A stretch of DNA of 64,000 bases, taken from the NCBI RefSeq assembly GCF_014655715.1, contig NZ_BNBM01000023.1:62001-126000 (forward strand). Direction: 5' to 3'. Positions 34,719-44,440 of this stretch are shown piece by piece. The position numbers were made by a program, and so were the translations under genes. Position 1 is the stretch's first letter. The number at the start of each line of letters is the position of its first letter. Source of the DNA: Streptomyces lanatus (GTDB taxonomy: Bacteria; Actinomycetota; Actinomycetes; Streptomycetales; Streptomycetaceae). Below the pieces are notes generated by a model. It searched no databases. It worked only from the letters and a program-made list of their open reading frames with translations, and was not told the DNA's origin.

Positions 34719-36688
34719 ATGCCCAAGGTCCACGCCCTGCTGGTCGGTATCGACACGTACCGGCTGCCGCACCTGAACCTGCGTGGCTGTGTGAATGACG
34801 TCGGACTGGCCGAGCGGCTGTTGCGCGACCGGATCGCGCCGGCGGACCTGGTCATCGAGAAGCGCTGCGACGAGCAGGCCACCCGGGCCGACATTATCGA
34901 GGCGTTCCGCAGTCATCTCGGTGGTCTGGGCGCCGACGACATCGCGCTGTTCTGGTACAGCGGCCACGGCTCGACGGGGCCGTTGCCTAAGGAGATCTGG
35001 TACGCCGAAAGCGCTGGCATGTGCCAGACGGTGGTGTGTCACGACAGCCGCGCCGGTGTCCGGACCTGTACGACAAGGAGCTGGCCGTCCTGGCGCACGA
35101 GGTGGTCGGCACCGGCGCCACCCTGGTGACGATCATGGATGCATGTCATTCCCGCAGCGCGATGCGTGAGGGTCTGCCGCCCGGCCTGACCCCGCGGTTC
35201 GCACCTGGGTTGGAGACTGCGCCCGAACTGCGTGACCTGCTGCCCGAGCTGGCTGCCGATGCTGCAGAGTCATCCGGTCCGGTTCCCGGCGCGCAGTTGC
35301 CCGGGCATGTGGCGTTGTCCGCGTGCGAGGAGTGGGAGGTGGCCAACGAGCGGCATTTCCCGGACGGTTGGCATGGTGTGTTCACCGAGGCGCTCGGCCA
35401 TGCGCTGGCCCGGCTGGGCCATGACGCCACCTACCGCCAGGTGTTCAGTTACGCCCGGTGCCGTGTCGAGGGCCGGCTCCTGCGGCAGATTCCCGGCCTG
35501 GAGGCGCTCGGTGATCTTGCCGACCGGGAGGTTTTCGGCGGGGCGCTGCGGCCGCGCGCTGCCCGGGTCGCCCTGCGGTACCTGCGGGGTCAGTGGGAGG
35601 TGGACGCGGGGGCTCTGCACGGCGTCGTTGCCGGCTCGCGGTTCGGAGTGCACCGCAGCTCGCCGCTCAGAGAGGTGCACGTTGCCGACGTGTACATCCA
35701 GCGCAGCGTCGTCGAACCGGTCGGGTGGGCACCCGAGGAGGAACAGCAGTACGACATGGTCCTGACCGACGTACCGCTGCCTCCTGTCGCGGTGTCGGTC
35801 CAGGCGGACCCCGACATCGCCCTTCGCCTGGCCGAGAGAGTCCAGGCCGCCGGTCCCGGCGGCGGCCCGTCGCCGTACATTCGCATCGTCCCCACCACTG
35901 ATGAGTCCGCTCTCCGGCTCGGGCTGCGGGTATGCCAAGGCGACGGCACGATTCAGGTCGCCGGTCTCGACGACAGGCCACTGGCGTCCCCGCTCCCCAT
36001 CGACGACCGCGGCATCCAGCAGACCGTCCACGACCTGGACCACATCGCCCGCTGGCTGCAGGTACGCAACCTGGAGAGCGCGTCCCCCGCACTTGAGGAG
36101 GCGATCCAGCTCGAGTTTGTCCCGGCGTTGCCGGGTCGGCAGCGTCCGCCCCGCGACGGCGCTCCCGCGCTGGTGAAGGACCTCAACTTCGCCTACACCT
36201 GGACCGGCGAGAGATGGGAGCCGCCGTCAATGTTTGTCCGGCTGCGCAACACCACAGACCGGAAGCTGTTCTGCGTGCTGCTCGACCTGACCGACCGGTA
36301 CCGCATGCATGCGGACCTGTTCCCCGGGGAGTACGTGGCGGGACACTGGACGGCGGAGGCCGGTAACCGTGCGGCCGTCACGCTGTCCTTGCCCCCCGAC
36401 CAGCCGGTCGAGCCGGGCGCCTGTGTCACGGACTGGCTGGTGCTCCTGGTTGCGGAGGAGCCGTTCAGCTCGGCCCCGTTCGCCTTGCCACGGCTGCGGG
36501 AAACGCATGTGCCGTCCGCCCGGGGCGGGCGGCGCGGCGTCACCGGGGTCCTGGACTGGCTCGGCCTGCTCGCGGTGGAGCGCGATCTCGAGACGGCGCC
36601 GCCTGTCGCGTTGGACTGGGCCATCAAGACCGTCGAGGTCACCACGCGGGTCCCGGGCGGACCTGACGATCCTGATGACGTCCAGTGA
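34719..36688 (+). pseudogene. Caspase-like peptidase (C14) with large C-terminal region; one frameshift
   Basis: From ATG 34719 (ACAGGAG upstream) the product starts with a caspase fold: ALLVGIDTYRLPHLNLRGCV at residues 6-25, then FWYSGHGS with the catalytic His83. Near 35060 one base is missing; adding one C restores VCHDSRAGV-PDLYDKELAVL and leads to TLVTIMDACHSRS, with the catalytic Cys at residue 143 of the repaired protein (about 656 residues). The ~400-residue remainder has a beta-rich domain (FVRLRNTTDRKLFCVLLDLT) but no domain I can name. The TPR-CHAT gene starts 61 bp later on the same strand. As sequenced, His and Cys lie in different frames. Confidence 0.85.
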
Positions 36689-36749
36689 TCGGCCCCCGGG
36701 CATGACGGACATGGGCGCGGTAATCCGTGAGTGACAGACGGGAGATCAG

Positions 36750-39700
36750 GTGGACTACGAACCGTTCGAGCAGTGTCTGTGGGCGTTCGTGCGACGCGAC
36801 TACCCCACCGCGGCCAAGATCGCGATGGGCATCCTGGAAACCGGCCCCAGCCTGGGGATGGTGCAGGTCTTCCTCATCAGCATGCGCCGGATGGGGATGG
36901 CTCCCGACGACACGATCGGGCAGACCCTGCACGAGAGCGCCGTCGGCCCGTGGGAGTCCACTCTCCTCGACGTCACGCTGGGCCGACGGGAGCCGGCGTC
37001 GGTCATCGCCGAAGCGGACAATGGCCTTCAGCGGTGCCAGGCGCTGTGCTATGCCGGGACATATCTGATCACCGCCGGCGACCTGGATGCCGGACGCCAG
37101 CACCTGCGCGAGTGCCTCGATATGGATGTCGAGTGCATGGAGACCCAAATCGCGCTGATGGAAACCGAGTTGCTCGACCAGTGGATCCAGGCGGTGCCGG
37201 ATGCCGACAAGGAGGTGAACCGCCTCCGGGGCAGCTTCCACGCGCTGCGGTCCAACGGCGACCACGGGCAGTCGATCCACATCGCCCACCTCGTGCTGGC
37301 ACTCGTCATCGGCCGGCACGGCGGTTTCCATCCCGAGACGGGCCGCAGCCTGAACGAGTTGGCCATGGCCTACGCCGCGACCGGCGACTGGCAGCAAGCC
37401 GAACCGCTGCTGGCCCCCGCTCTTCAGATGGCGCTGCTGTTCGACGGGGTGTCCAGCGAGGTCTACGCGACCATTCTCGACAACCTTGCCCAGGCAAAAC
37501 ACGCTCAGGGCCAGCTGGAGGCCGCCGAAGAGATGCACCGCCAGGCGCTGCAATCCTTCTCCTGGGCGGTCGGAACCGACCACCCGTCGTACGCGACGTG
37601 TCTTGGCAACCTGGCCCTCGTGTGCGCAAACCTCGACAAGCACGCCGAGGCCGAAGGGTTCTATCGCGAGGCCGTCGATCTCAGGCGCCGACTCTTCGGC
37701 ACAGACGACCTGCGGTACATCGGCATGGCCGACGGTCTCACCAACGTCTACATCGACATGGGAAAGCTCAGTGCGGCCGAAGCCCAGGTGACGGAGATCG
37801 TCGAGATCGCCCGCCGCCTGAAGGGCGCCGACTCGCCGGAGTACGGATCGCGCCTTAAGCAACTCGGCTACCTGTACCACCAGTTGGGTCGACATTCCGA
37901 CAGCGCCGCCCGGTACCGCGAGGCCCTCGCGATCGATCAATCGAAGCTGGGCTTCGACCACCCCACCGCCATTGACACGGTGGCCAAGCTAGCGCTCTCC
38001 CAGAAGCTCTCCGGAGAATTCGGGGAGGCGATGCTCAGCTACCGATACGTCATGGGCCACCAGTCGGGCGCGGAGCTCGCGGTCACCACGCACAACCTCG
38101 CCGTGCTCCATCTCGACGTCGGGGACAGCCGTTCCGCCCGCCGCAATATGGAGGAGGCGATCGAGCTCCATCGCTCGGCCGGCCTCGAGGACTCCGTCGA
38201 CCACGCGATGCTGCTCATCGGCAAGGCCGCAGTCGACTCCTCCGAGGGCCAGTACGACGATGCGGAGAGCACGCTGCGCCGGGCGATGGACCTCATCGAG
38301 CGGAAGGCCGGCCGCGACAACGAGCACTACGCGAACGCCTGCGCCGGACTGGCGAAGTGCCGCATGGCGCAGCAACGCTTCGACGAGGCCGACGAACTTC
38401 TGCAGACCAGCCTCCGGTTGATGGAGAGGGCGGTGGGCGGTGATGCTCCGGCCATCGCTGTCACCGTCGGCATGCGCGGAGCGGTTCAGCTCGCGAAGGG
38501 CCACTGGGAGGGCGCGGAGGAACTGTTACGACGCGCGGTCGAACTGCTGGGCCGGGACACCGATGCGGAACGCAAGCCGCCGTACATTGAGCTGCTGCGG
38601 GATCTCGGTTCAGCTCTCGTCGCGATGGGACGCGAACGCGAGGCGATCGATGTCGTTCTGACGGCCGAGCGGTATCAGGATGGTCTCATCCTGGGGAAGT
38701 CCACCGTGGTGGGCATCGCCTCCCTCGCCGTCGATCAGCCGGTCGCGCTGCTCAACATCCTCGGCCGGCCCCAGTTCCAGTCACCCGCCATGGTGGCGCA
38801 GCTGTTGGAGGTCGTCTGGCGGCGCAAGGGAATCGTGGCCGAGGCCGACTTCGTACGCAGGCGCGAGGAGATCCACAGCAGGGATCATGACGGCGGTGAC
38901 GCGCACAGCAAGTTCGCCGAGGTGGCGCAGAGCATCGAGAACGGCGAGATCCCCGAGGACATCGAGGACTTACTCGGGGACGTACTCGCCACATTCGCGC
39001 GGAGCCTGCGGTACGGGATGTATCCGAAAATCGAGAGCGCTCATCAAGATGTGTACCGGCACCTCATGGAGGGGTGGCCCGAGCAGGGTGAGCTGAGCCG
39101 GGAGGAGTGGCTGGAGCGGCTTTCCGACTACGCCGGCAGGGCGGGGGCTCTCATGGGAAACCGCGACCGCCTCGAGTCCGAGCTGCGGATCCTCTTCCCT
39201 GGCGAAGGATGGCTGGGCGAGGTGCTGCAGCGGGTCACCCTGGAGGCAGTCCGGTCACGGCTGCCCGCAGGGTCGGCGCTCGTCGAGTTCCTGTGCGTTC
39301 CGGCGCTCAACGAGTCGGCCATCCCGGCGCAGGGCGAGTCTCCGTGGGGACCCGACCGGTACTACGCCTTCGTCGTCACCCCCGATCGTGACGACGACGT
39401 CCGCCTGATCGACCTGGGCAGGGCCGACAGCATCGACGCGAACATCGCCCTGCTGCGCCGCCACGTCAGCCGCGGCGACCGGGCGCGCGACATCGACGTG
39501 GACAAGGCCGCTGCGGACGATGTCGCGCGGGCGTCCGGCGAGGCGGCCGTCGCACTGCGCAAGGCCCTGGTGGACCCGTTGCGGATCGACGGCCGCACGC
39601 GGTTGTTCGTCGCTCCCGACGCCCAGCTGTACACACTGCCCTTCGAGATCCTGCCCCTCGACGACACCCGTCTGATCATCGATGTCCATGAGATCGCCTA

Positions 39701-39815
39701 CCTGTCGACCGGCCGCGACCTGATTCCCGCCCACCCAACCCCCGGGCCAGCCAACCCGCCGGTCGTCATCGCCGACCCGGACTACGACCTCGCCCTCGAC
39801 ACCCCTCCGCCGTGA
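36750..39815 (+). CDS. TPR-CHAT protein, CHAT peptidase domain truncated
   Basis: 1021 residues from GTG 36750 (GGGAG at 36739-36744). Residues ~1-170 are a helical N-terminal part. Residues ~190-640 hold at least nine kinesin-light-chain-type TPRs (e.g. ATILDNLAQAKHAQGQLEAA, TCLGNLALVCANLDKHAEAE). A helical linker leads into a CHAT domain from about residue 830: LPAGSALVEFLCVPAL, PDRYYAFVVTPDRDDDVRLI and TRLFVAPDAQLYTLPFEILP. The frame stops at DLALDTPPP, before the HG and LSAC-type motifs that hold the catalytic His and Cys. No downstream frame supplies them. The sensor is intact, the protease probably dead. Confidence 0.88.
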   Translation: MDYEPFEQCLWAFVRRDYPTAAKIAMGILETGPSLGMVQVFLISMRRMGMAPDDTIGQTLHESAVGPWESTLLDVTLGRREPASVIAEADNGLQRCQALCYAGTYLITAGDLDAGRQHLRECLDMDVECMETQIALMETELLDQWIQAVPDADKEVNRLRGSFHALRSNGDHGQSIHIAHLVLALVIGRHGGFHPETGRSLNELAMAYAATGDWQQAEPLLAPALQMALLFDGVSSEVYATILDNLAQAKHAQGQLEAAEEMHRQALQSFSWAVGTDHPSYATCLGNLALVCANLDKHAEAEGFYREAVDLRRRLFGTDDLRYIGMADGLTNVYIDMGKLSAAEAQVTEIVEIARRLKGADSPEYGSRLKQLGYLYHQLGRHSDSAARYREALAIDQSKLGFDHPTAIDTVAKLALSQKLSGEFGEAMLSYRYVMGHQSGAELAVTTHNLAVLHLDVGDSRSARRNMEEAIELHRSAGLEDSVDHAMLLIGKAAVDSSEGQYDDAESTLRRAMDLIERKAGRDNEHYANACAGLAKCRMAQQRFDEADELLQTSLRLMERAVGGDAPAIAVTVGMRGAVQLAKGHWEGAEELLRRAVELLGRDTDAERKPPYIELLRDLGSALVAMGREREAIDVVLTAERYQDGLILGKSTVVGIASLAVDQPVALLNILGRPQFQSPAMVAQLLEVVWRRKGIVAEADFVRRREEIHSRDHDGGDAHSKFAEVAQSIENGEIPEDIEDLLGDVLATFARSLRYGMYPKIESAHQDVYRHLMEGWPEQGELSREEWLERLSDYAGRAGALMGNRDRLESELRILFPGEGWLGEVLQRVTLEAVRSRLPAGSALVEFLCVPALNESAIPAQGESPWGPDRYYAFVVTPDRDDDVRLIDLGRADSIDANIALLRRHVSRGDRARDIDVDKAAADDVARASGEAAVALRKALVDPLRIDGRTRLFVAPDAQLYTLPFEILPLDDTRLIIDVHEIAYLSTGRDLIPAHPTPGPANPPVVIADPDYDLALDTPPP

Positions 39816-40148
39816 GGTAGGCCCGCGGCAGCGACGCGTCGGTCTGCTCTCCAGGCTCATGGTGCCCCGCACCCGGCCGGGTCTCGCGGTGCGCAACACC
39901 GTGGACCGCGTGGTCGGTCGCACGAACCGGATCGCCTCTCGCGAAGCCGCGAACCGGTAGACCGAGCCCGCACCGACCGGTCACCGGTCGGTGCGCAGCT
40001 CCGCGGTAGCTCTCAGCCGTGTCGGCGCCGCCATGTCCGACGAGCCCGGCTCGGCGTGGCAGGTCATCGCCGACGCGGCAGGTCGGCTGCTGGCGGCCTC
40101 ACCCACCATTCCGGGCGCTCGCCACGGCATGGGGGCTGCCGGTGGCTA
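39816..40148. other. Junction without a gene after the truncated CHAT domain
   Basis: No frame continues the CHAT fold. The sequence is GC-rich and runs into a transposase remnant, consistent with deletion of the 3' part of the TPR-CHAT gene by insertion-sequence activity. Confidence 0.5.
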
Positions 40149-40413
40149 CGCCCCCTGCCGCGCGGAGGTAAAGCGCTGGGCGGACAAGGCATATCAAGGC
40201 GCCGGCGGCACCACCCGGGCGCCCGTCCGCGGCCGGCGTCTCAAGCTGCAGCAACGTCGGTGCAACAGCACCCACGCCGGAATCCGTTGCCTCGGCGAGC
40301 AAACCATGGCCGCCCTGAAGGGCTGGCGCCTCCCGCGGAAACTCCGCTGTAGCACCAACCGAGTCACCGCCATCGTGAAGACCATCCCCGCCCTTCGTCA
40401 CGCCTCAACCTGA
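40149..40413 (+). pseudogene. C-terminal remnant of an IS5-like DDE transposase
   Basis: EVKRWADKAYQGAGGTTRAP and HAGIRCLGEQTMAALKGWRL, RKLRCSTNRVTAIV match the last ~90 residues of DDE_Tnp_4-type transposases (the EQTMAALK Glu is catalytic). The upstream part is absent. Confidence 0.7.
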
Positions 40414-40433
40414 GGTTGGAAAAAGCTCACTGC

Positions 40434-40540
40434 CGATCCGGCACCGGCCGCGGACCGGGCGCCTTCATCGGGCCACGGCGGAAGCAACGGCTCGAGAAGC
40501 CCCCACAACTGATCATTCAGCAGAGCGCGTGAGCAGCTCT
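40434..40540 (-). pseudogene. N-terminal scrap of an IS5-like transposase
   Basis: The reverse strand reads RALLNDQLWGLLEPLLPPWP, the typical beginning of IS5-family transposases, then loses sense. The rest of 40414-40943 has no gene I can support; a short + strand tail GERFLDLSAVAVREQDAKTP ends near 40881. Confidence 0.45.
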
Positions 40541-40943
40541 TTAACGTTCGTCTCAGGTTCGCTCGGTAGGAAATAGGCATGCGGATAAGCGATGCAACCC
40601 GTATGTAGAAGGCTAGTGATGGCAGTCGACGCAGCACCATCGGGGAAAGCGCAGCCCGGCCGGTTGCGGTTCGAGGCGGCCACCAGGGCGCTGGCGACGG
40701 CGTTCCCTGTCGCCGCATGCGGGGTCACACGCCGACAACAGTGCGGGCCCGCCGCGACCGGCCCGCGCAGCGCGCACGCGGGCGGTCGTCAGCTCCACCA
40801 CAGCCGCTGCGCACCGGCGAGCGGTTCCTCGACCTGAGCGCTGTCGCGGTGCGCGAGCAGGACGCGAAGACCCCCTGAAGCATCTCGCAGACGGATGCCG
40901 TACGGATACCTCACCACACAAACGCCTGAAGAGAGGGACTGAC

Positions 40944-42080
40944 ATGAAGCCCATGGGACGCCGCGGCTTTCTCACCGCCAGCACGGCGCTTGGCATTGGT
41001 GCCGGCTTGTCCACGCACGCCATTGTCTCGGAAGTGAGCGAGAACGAGACTTCGGACAAGACTTCGGACATTTCACGGCGGGACCAGGACCTGCCCTTCA
41101 TCGGCACGGAGGAGACCTTTTCGACTCCCACGTTGTTGAAGCTGAACTCCATCAATCAGGATCACATAGCGTTCCTTGAGGAAATTGGTCTTTCGGATCT
41201 AGGCCAACGCCGCATCGGCGATATGGATGCGGGGGGACTCAATGTTCAAATCCTCTCTGCTCATACACCCTCCGTACAAAATGTCCCTGGGCAGAGGGGC
41301 ATCGACCTTGCCTATCGTCTTAACCGGCAACTTGTAGACGGGCCAATCGCCAAATATCCGGGCCGCTTCAAGGCTTTCGCCACCTTGCCCTTGCAGAGCC
41401 CGGAGGCGGCGGCGGACGAACTGGAACGCTCGGTTCGGGAAGATGGCTTCTTGGGCGCACTGACCAACGGACACATCGCGAAGAAGTATCTCGATCATCC
41501 CGATTTCGAGCCTGTGCTGGCACGTGCTGTTGCTCTCGATGTGCCGATCTACCTGCATCCCGGCTATCCAGCTGACGAGGTCTTCAAGATCTACTACAGC
41601 ACCACACGGTCTAAATACACGGAAGAGTACCAAGACTACATTTTCAGTGGGTCTGGATATGGCTGGCACCAGGAGGTGCTGACCCAATGCATTCGGATGA
41701 TCGCGTACGGGGTTTTCGACAGATTCCCCAAACTGAAAATCATCATCGGCCACATGGGCGAAGGTCTTCCCTTCTACTACGAGCGGATCGTCAATGACAT
41801 GGGCGAGCCGACCAAAGACTCGCTCGAGAAGCCCATCGGGCAATACTTCCAGGACAACTTCTGGGTCACAACCAGCGCATTCCCCCAGACCGAACTGCTC
41901 GATCTCCTGCTGAAGTACATAAGCGTGGATCGAGTGATGTTCGCAACCGACTACCCGTTCGCGGACATAAAGGAGCAGACCGACTGGTTCCGCGGAGTCG
42001 ATTTGCCACGCGAAGACAAGGAAAAGATTGCATTCCGAAATGCAGAGAAACTGTTCAGAATGAAAGTGCCCGTTAAGTGA
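40944..42080 (+). CDS. Tat-exported amidohydrolase-2 family enzyme (decarboxylase-like)
   Basis: 378 residues from ATG 40944 (GAGAGGGA upstream). The N-terminus GRRGFLTASTALGIGAGLST is a twin-arginine signal. The mature part is an amidohydrolase-2 TIM barrel like gamma-resorcylate/2,3-dihydroxybenzoate decarboxylases and ACMSD: YLHPGYPADEVF and IIIGHMGEGLPFYYER provide His ligands, and MFATDYPFADI the catalytic Asp. The usual N-terminal HxH is not seen in the expected place. Export of such an enzyme is unusual. Codon choice is less GC-biased than its neighbours, suggesting transfer. It is bordered by IS sequences on both sides. Confidence 0.88.
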   Translation: MKPMGRRGFLTASTALGIGAGLSTHAIVSEVSENETSDKTSDISRRDQDLPFIGTEETFSTPTLLKLNSINQDHIAFLEEIGLSDLGQRRIGDMDAGGLNVQILSAHTPSVQNVPGQRGIDLAYRLNRQLVDGPIAKYPGRFKAFATLPLQSPEAAADELERSVREDGFLGALTNGHIAKKYLDHPDFEPVLARAVALDVPIYLHPGYPADEVFKIYYSTTRSKYTEEYQDYIFSGSGYGWHQEVLTQCIRMIAYGVFDRFPKLKIIIGHMGEGLPFYYERIVNDMGEPTKDSLEKPIGQYFQDNFWVTTSAFPQTELLDLLLKYISVDRVMFATDYPFADIKEQTDWFRGVDLPREDKEKIAFRNAEKLFRMKVPVK

Positions 42081-42228
42081 TACGCCAGCGTCGGCGGGAG
42101 TGAAAGAATGCTTTGCTGTAAGGCGAGAGTACGGCCGAAGTATGCGATGCGCGGCTGCCCCATAACGCGGTCTTATACGGGCTCTTCTAAGACCGTGTCC
42201 TATGTGGTGAGGCGGACGTTGACCCGGC

Positions 42229-43046
42229 ATGGGGCGGGCAACGTGGAGCTGGATCGTGCCGGACGGGTTGTGGGAGATCGCCAAGCCGTTGATCCCTCCG
42301 TCAAGGATGCGGCCACAGGGCGGCGGAACGCAGGACACGCCTGATGAGACGCTGTTCGCTGCCATCGTCTACGTCCTGGTCAGCGGCTGCGCATGGCGCC
42401 AGCTTCCGCCCTGCTTCGGGATATCGAAGTCGACTGCTCACCGCCGCTTCCTGATCTGGTCGAGAGCCGGTGTCTGGGGCCGCCTGCACGAGGCCGTGCT
42501 GTACCGACTCGATGACGCCGGCCTCATCGACGTCACCCGTGTCGTCCTCGACACGGCGCACGTCAGGGCTAAAAGGGGGGCGAACACACAGGTCCGAGCC
42601 CCGTGGACCGGGGCAAGCCGGGTTCCAAGATGCACATCCTGTCGGACGCGAACGGACTGCCTCTCCTCGTCGGCGTCTCAGCCGGCAACACCCACGACAG
42701 CGAAGAGCTGAAGCCCATGGTCGAGGGGCACCAAACGAAACACGACCCCCATCGCGGCCGCTACTTCAAGCCTCAGCGCCTGCACGCGGACACAGCCTGC
42801 GACCGCCCCGACCTGCGTAGATGGCTTCGATGGAAGCGCATCGGAGTACGCATCGCGCGCAAAGGGATCGAGTCCAGCGAACGATTAGGGCGACGCCGCT
42901 GGGTCATCGAGCGGACCATGTCCTGGCTATCCGGCTACCGCCGACTCAGCCCTCGATACGAACGCCATCCCCGCAACCACCTGGCCTTTCTCGACCTCGC
43001 CGCCGCCCTGTGCTGCTACAAGCGCCTCGTCCGCCTGACCACATAG
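42229..43046 (+). CDS. IS5-family transposase of element A, made by -1 frameshift
   Basis: Frame 1 (42229-42711) encodes the N-terminal DUF4096 part (IVPDGLWEIAKPLIPPS) and the first catalytic Asp (VVLDTAHVRAKRG). Frame 2 (42603-43046) encodes GPSPVDRGKPGSKMHILSDA, the second Asp (RLHADTACDRPDLR) and the Glu (RRWVIERTMSWLSGYRRLSP). Slippage back one base in the run AAAAGGGGGG at 42571-42580 joins them as RAKRGGEHTGPSPVD, the usual family sequence. The full product would be about 272 residues. Confidence 0.88.
42571..42580 (+). promoter_or_regulatory. Programmed -1 frameshift site of element A
   Basis: AAAAGGGGGG is a slippery run exactly where the two transposase frames overlap and where the restored protein is collinear with relatives. 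Confidence 0.7.
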
Positions 43047-43058
43047 GACACGGTCTTA

Positions 43059-43944
43059 CTGGCTCTAACAAAAGCGGTTTGATCATGTGACTGTCGGCTT
43101 GATCGTTCGTTGATGTGAGCATGGGGAAGCGTCAGTCGCGGCCGTGGATAGTGTCGGACGAACTGTGGTCGCTCATCGAGCCGTTGTTGCCCGAGCCGCC
43201 ATCGAAGCAGGTGGAGGGACGGCCGCGGGTGCCCGACCGGCAGGCCCTGTGCGGGATCCTGTTCGTCCTGCACACCGGCATCCAGTGGGAGTACCTGCCC
43301 CAGGAGCTCGGCTTTGGCTCGGGTATGACCTGCTGGCGCCGGCTGGCGGCCTGGAACGAGGCCGGCGTCTGGGACCAGCTGCACCAGATGCTGCTGAACA
43401 AGCTGCGGTCGAAGAACCAGCTGGACTGGTCGCGGGCGGTGATCGACTCCTCCCACGTCCGGGCCGCACGCAGGGGCCCAAAAGCGGACCCAGTCCGGTC
43501 GACCGCGCGCGTCCGGGCAGCAAGCACCACGTCATCACCGACGGGCAGGGCATCCCGCTCGCGGTGTCGCTGACCGGCGGGAACCGCAACGACGTCACCC
43601 AACTCCTGCCCCTGTTGGACAAGATCCCGGCAGTCGCGGGACTCGTCGGCCGACCACGGCGGCGGCCCGACATGCTCTTCGCGGACCGCGGCTACGACCA
43701 CGACAAGTACCGCCGGCTTCTGCGGCAGCGCGGGATCCGACCGGTGATCGCAGAACGTGGCCAGCCGCATGGCACCGGCCTGGGCACCTTCCGCTGGGTC
43801 GTCGAGCGCACGATCTCCTGGCTGCACGGCTTCCGACGCCTTCGCATCCGGTGGGAACGACGCGACGACATCCATGAAGCCTTCCTCGGACTCGCCGTTT
43901 GCCTGATCACCCACCGACACGTCCAGAGGCTTTGTTAGGACCAG
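43059..43944 (+). mobile_element. IS5-family element B (886 bp) inserted in the end of element A
   Basis: Ends CTGGCTCTAACAAAAGC (43059-43075) and the reverse complement CTGGTCCTAACAAAGCC (43928-43944) agree at 13 of 17 positions. TTA is duplicated at 43056-43058 and 43945-43947, matching the TNA target of some IS5 groups. The left TTA is the last three bases of element A's extended end. Confidence 0.88.
43121..43938 (+). CDS. IS5-family transposase of element B, made by -1 frameshift
   Basis: ATG 43121 (or GTG 43115) starts PWIVSDELWSLIEPLLPEPP and continues to AVIDSSHVRAARRGPK with the first Asp. The next frame carries GPSPVDRARPGSKHHVITDG, MLFADRGYDHDKYRRLL (second Asp) and RWVVERTISWLHGFRRLRIR (Glu), ending at 43938. 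Slippage at CCCAAAAG (43477-43484) would join them as ARRGPKSGPSPVDRARPG, the common family sequence. The whole product would be about 272 residues and looks functional. Confidence 0.88.
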
Positions 43945-43947
43945 TTA

Positions 43948-44440
43948 GTCTCGGGGCCCAGGCACGCGATCGCGGCGAATTCGCCAGCGTCTTCGGTTGG
44001 ACCATCAGCGGCTCAGGGGCCCCACAGGGGCCGCACGGCAGGTAGATGCCTATCTCGACTCCCGCCGCTCTGGCGCGGACGGTTTGATCTATGGACACAT
44101 GGCCAGTTGCTATCCCGACGGTGTCCGTGACCCGGAGGGCTGCGGGGAGGACGACTCTGCCGCAGAGAAGGCCCTGCGCTACATCACCGACTGGGTACAG
44201 GCCCACAGCAATATCCACCACCTCGCCACCAACGGCGACATTCCTTTCGGAGACTGACCGATCCTTCGTGGCGGTCGGCCGATGTATGCCCCGGGTGGGC
44301 AGGGCAGCGAAAAGGACAAGATCGTGAGACAGAATGCTGGGCCAACCGAATGAGACAACGCGAGAACACGCAGGTCGTCACGACGGAACGGGACATTCCA
44401 ATTGCGGGCCTACAGCCTGCGCCCCGAGCTGGAGTACTGA
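43948..44440 (+). other. Gene remnant and non-coding sequence right of the nested IS elements
   Basis: A + strand frame from 43997 or earlier to 44257 reads DGLIYGHMASCYPDGVRDPE and ALRYITDWVQAHSNIHHLAT, ending GDIPFGD. It looks like the C-terminus of a real protein but has no recognisable family and no start with a ribosome site. From 44258 to 44440 I see nothing. Confidence 0.35.

Larger units (their letters stand above)
42190..43056 (+). mobile_element. IS5-family element A (867 bp), interrupted only at its right edge
   Basis: Its ends are perfect inverted repeats; with the adjoining TA the match is 21 bp (42188-42208 and 43038-43058). TA on both sides (42188-42189, 43057-43058) is the likely target duplication. 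It encodes a two-frame transposase. Element B has inserted in its terminal TTA. Confidence 0.88.

Noticed and set aside
34719..39815. Type III-E CRISPR (Craspase) association of the TPR-CHAT protein
   Set aside because: No Cas7-11-like gene, CRISPR array or other cas gene is in the window.
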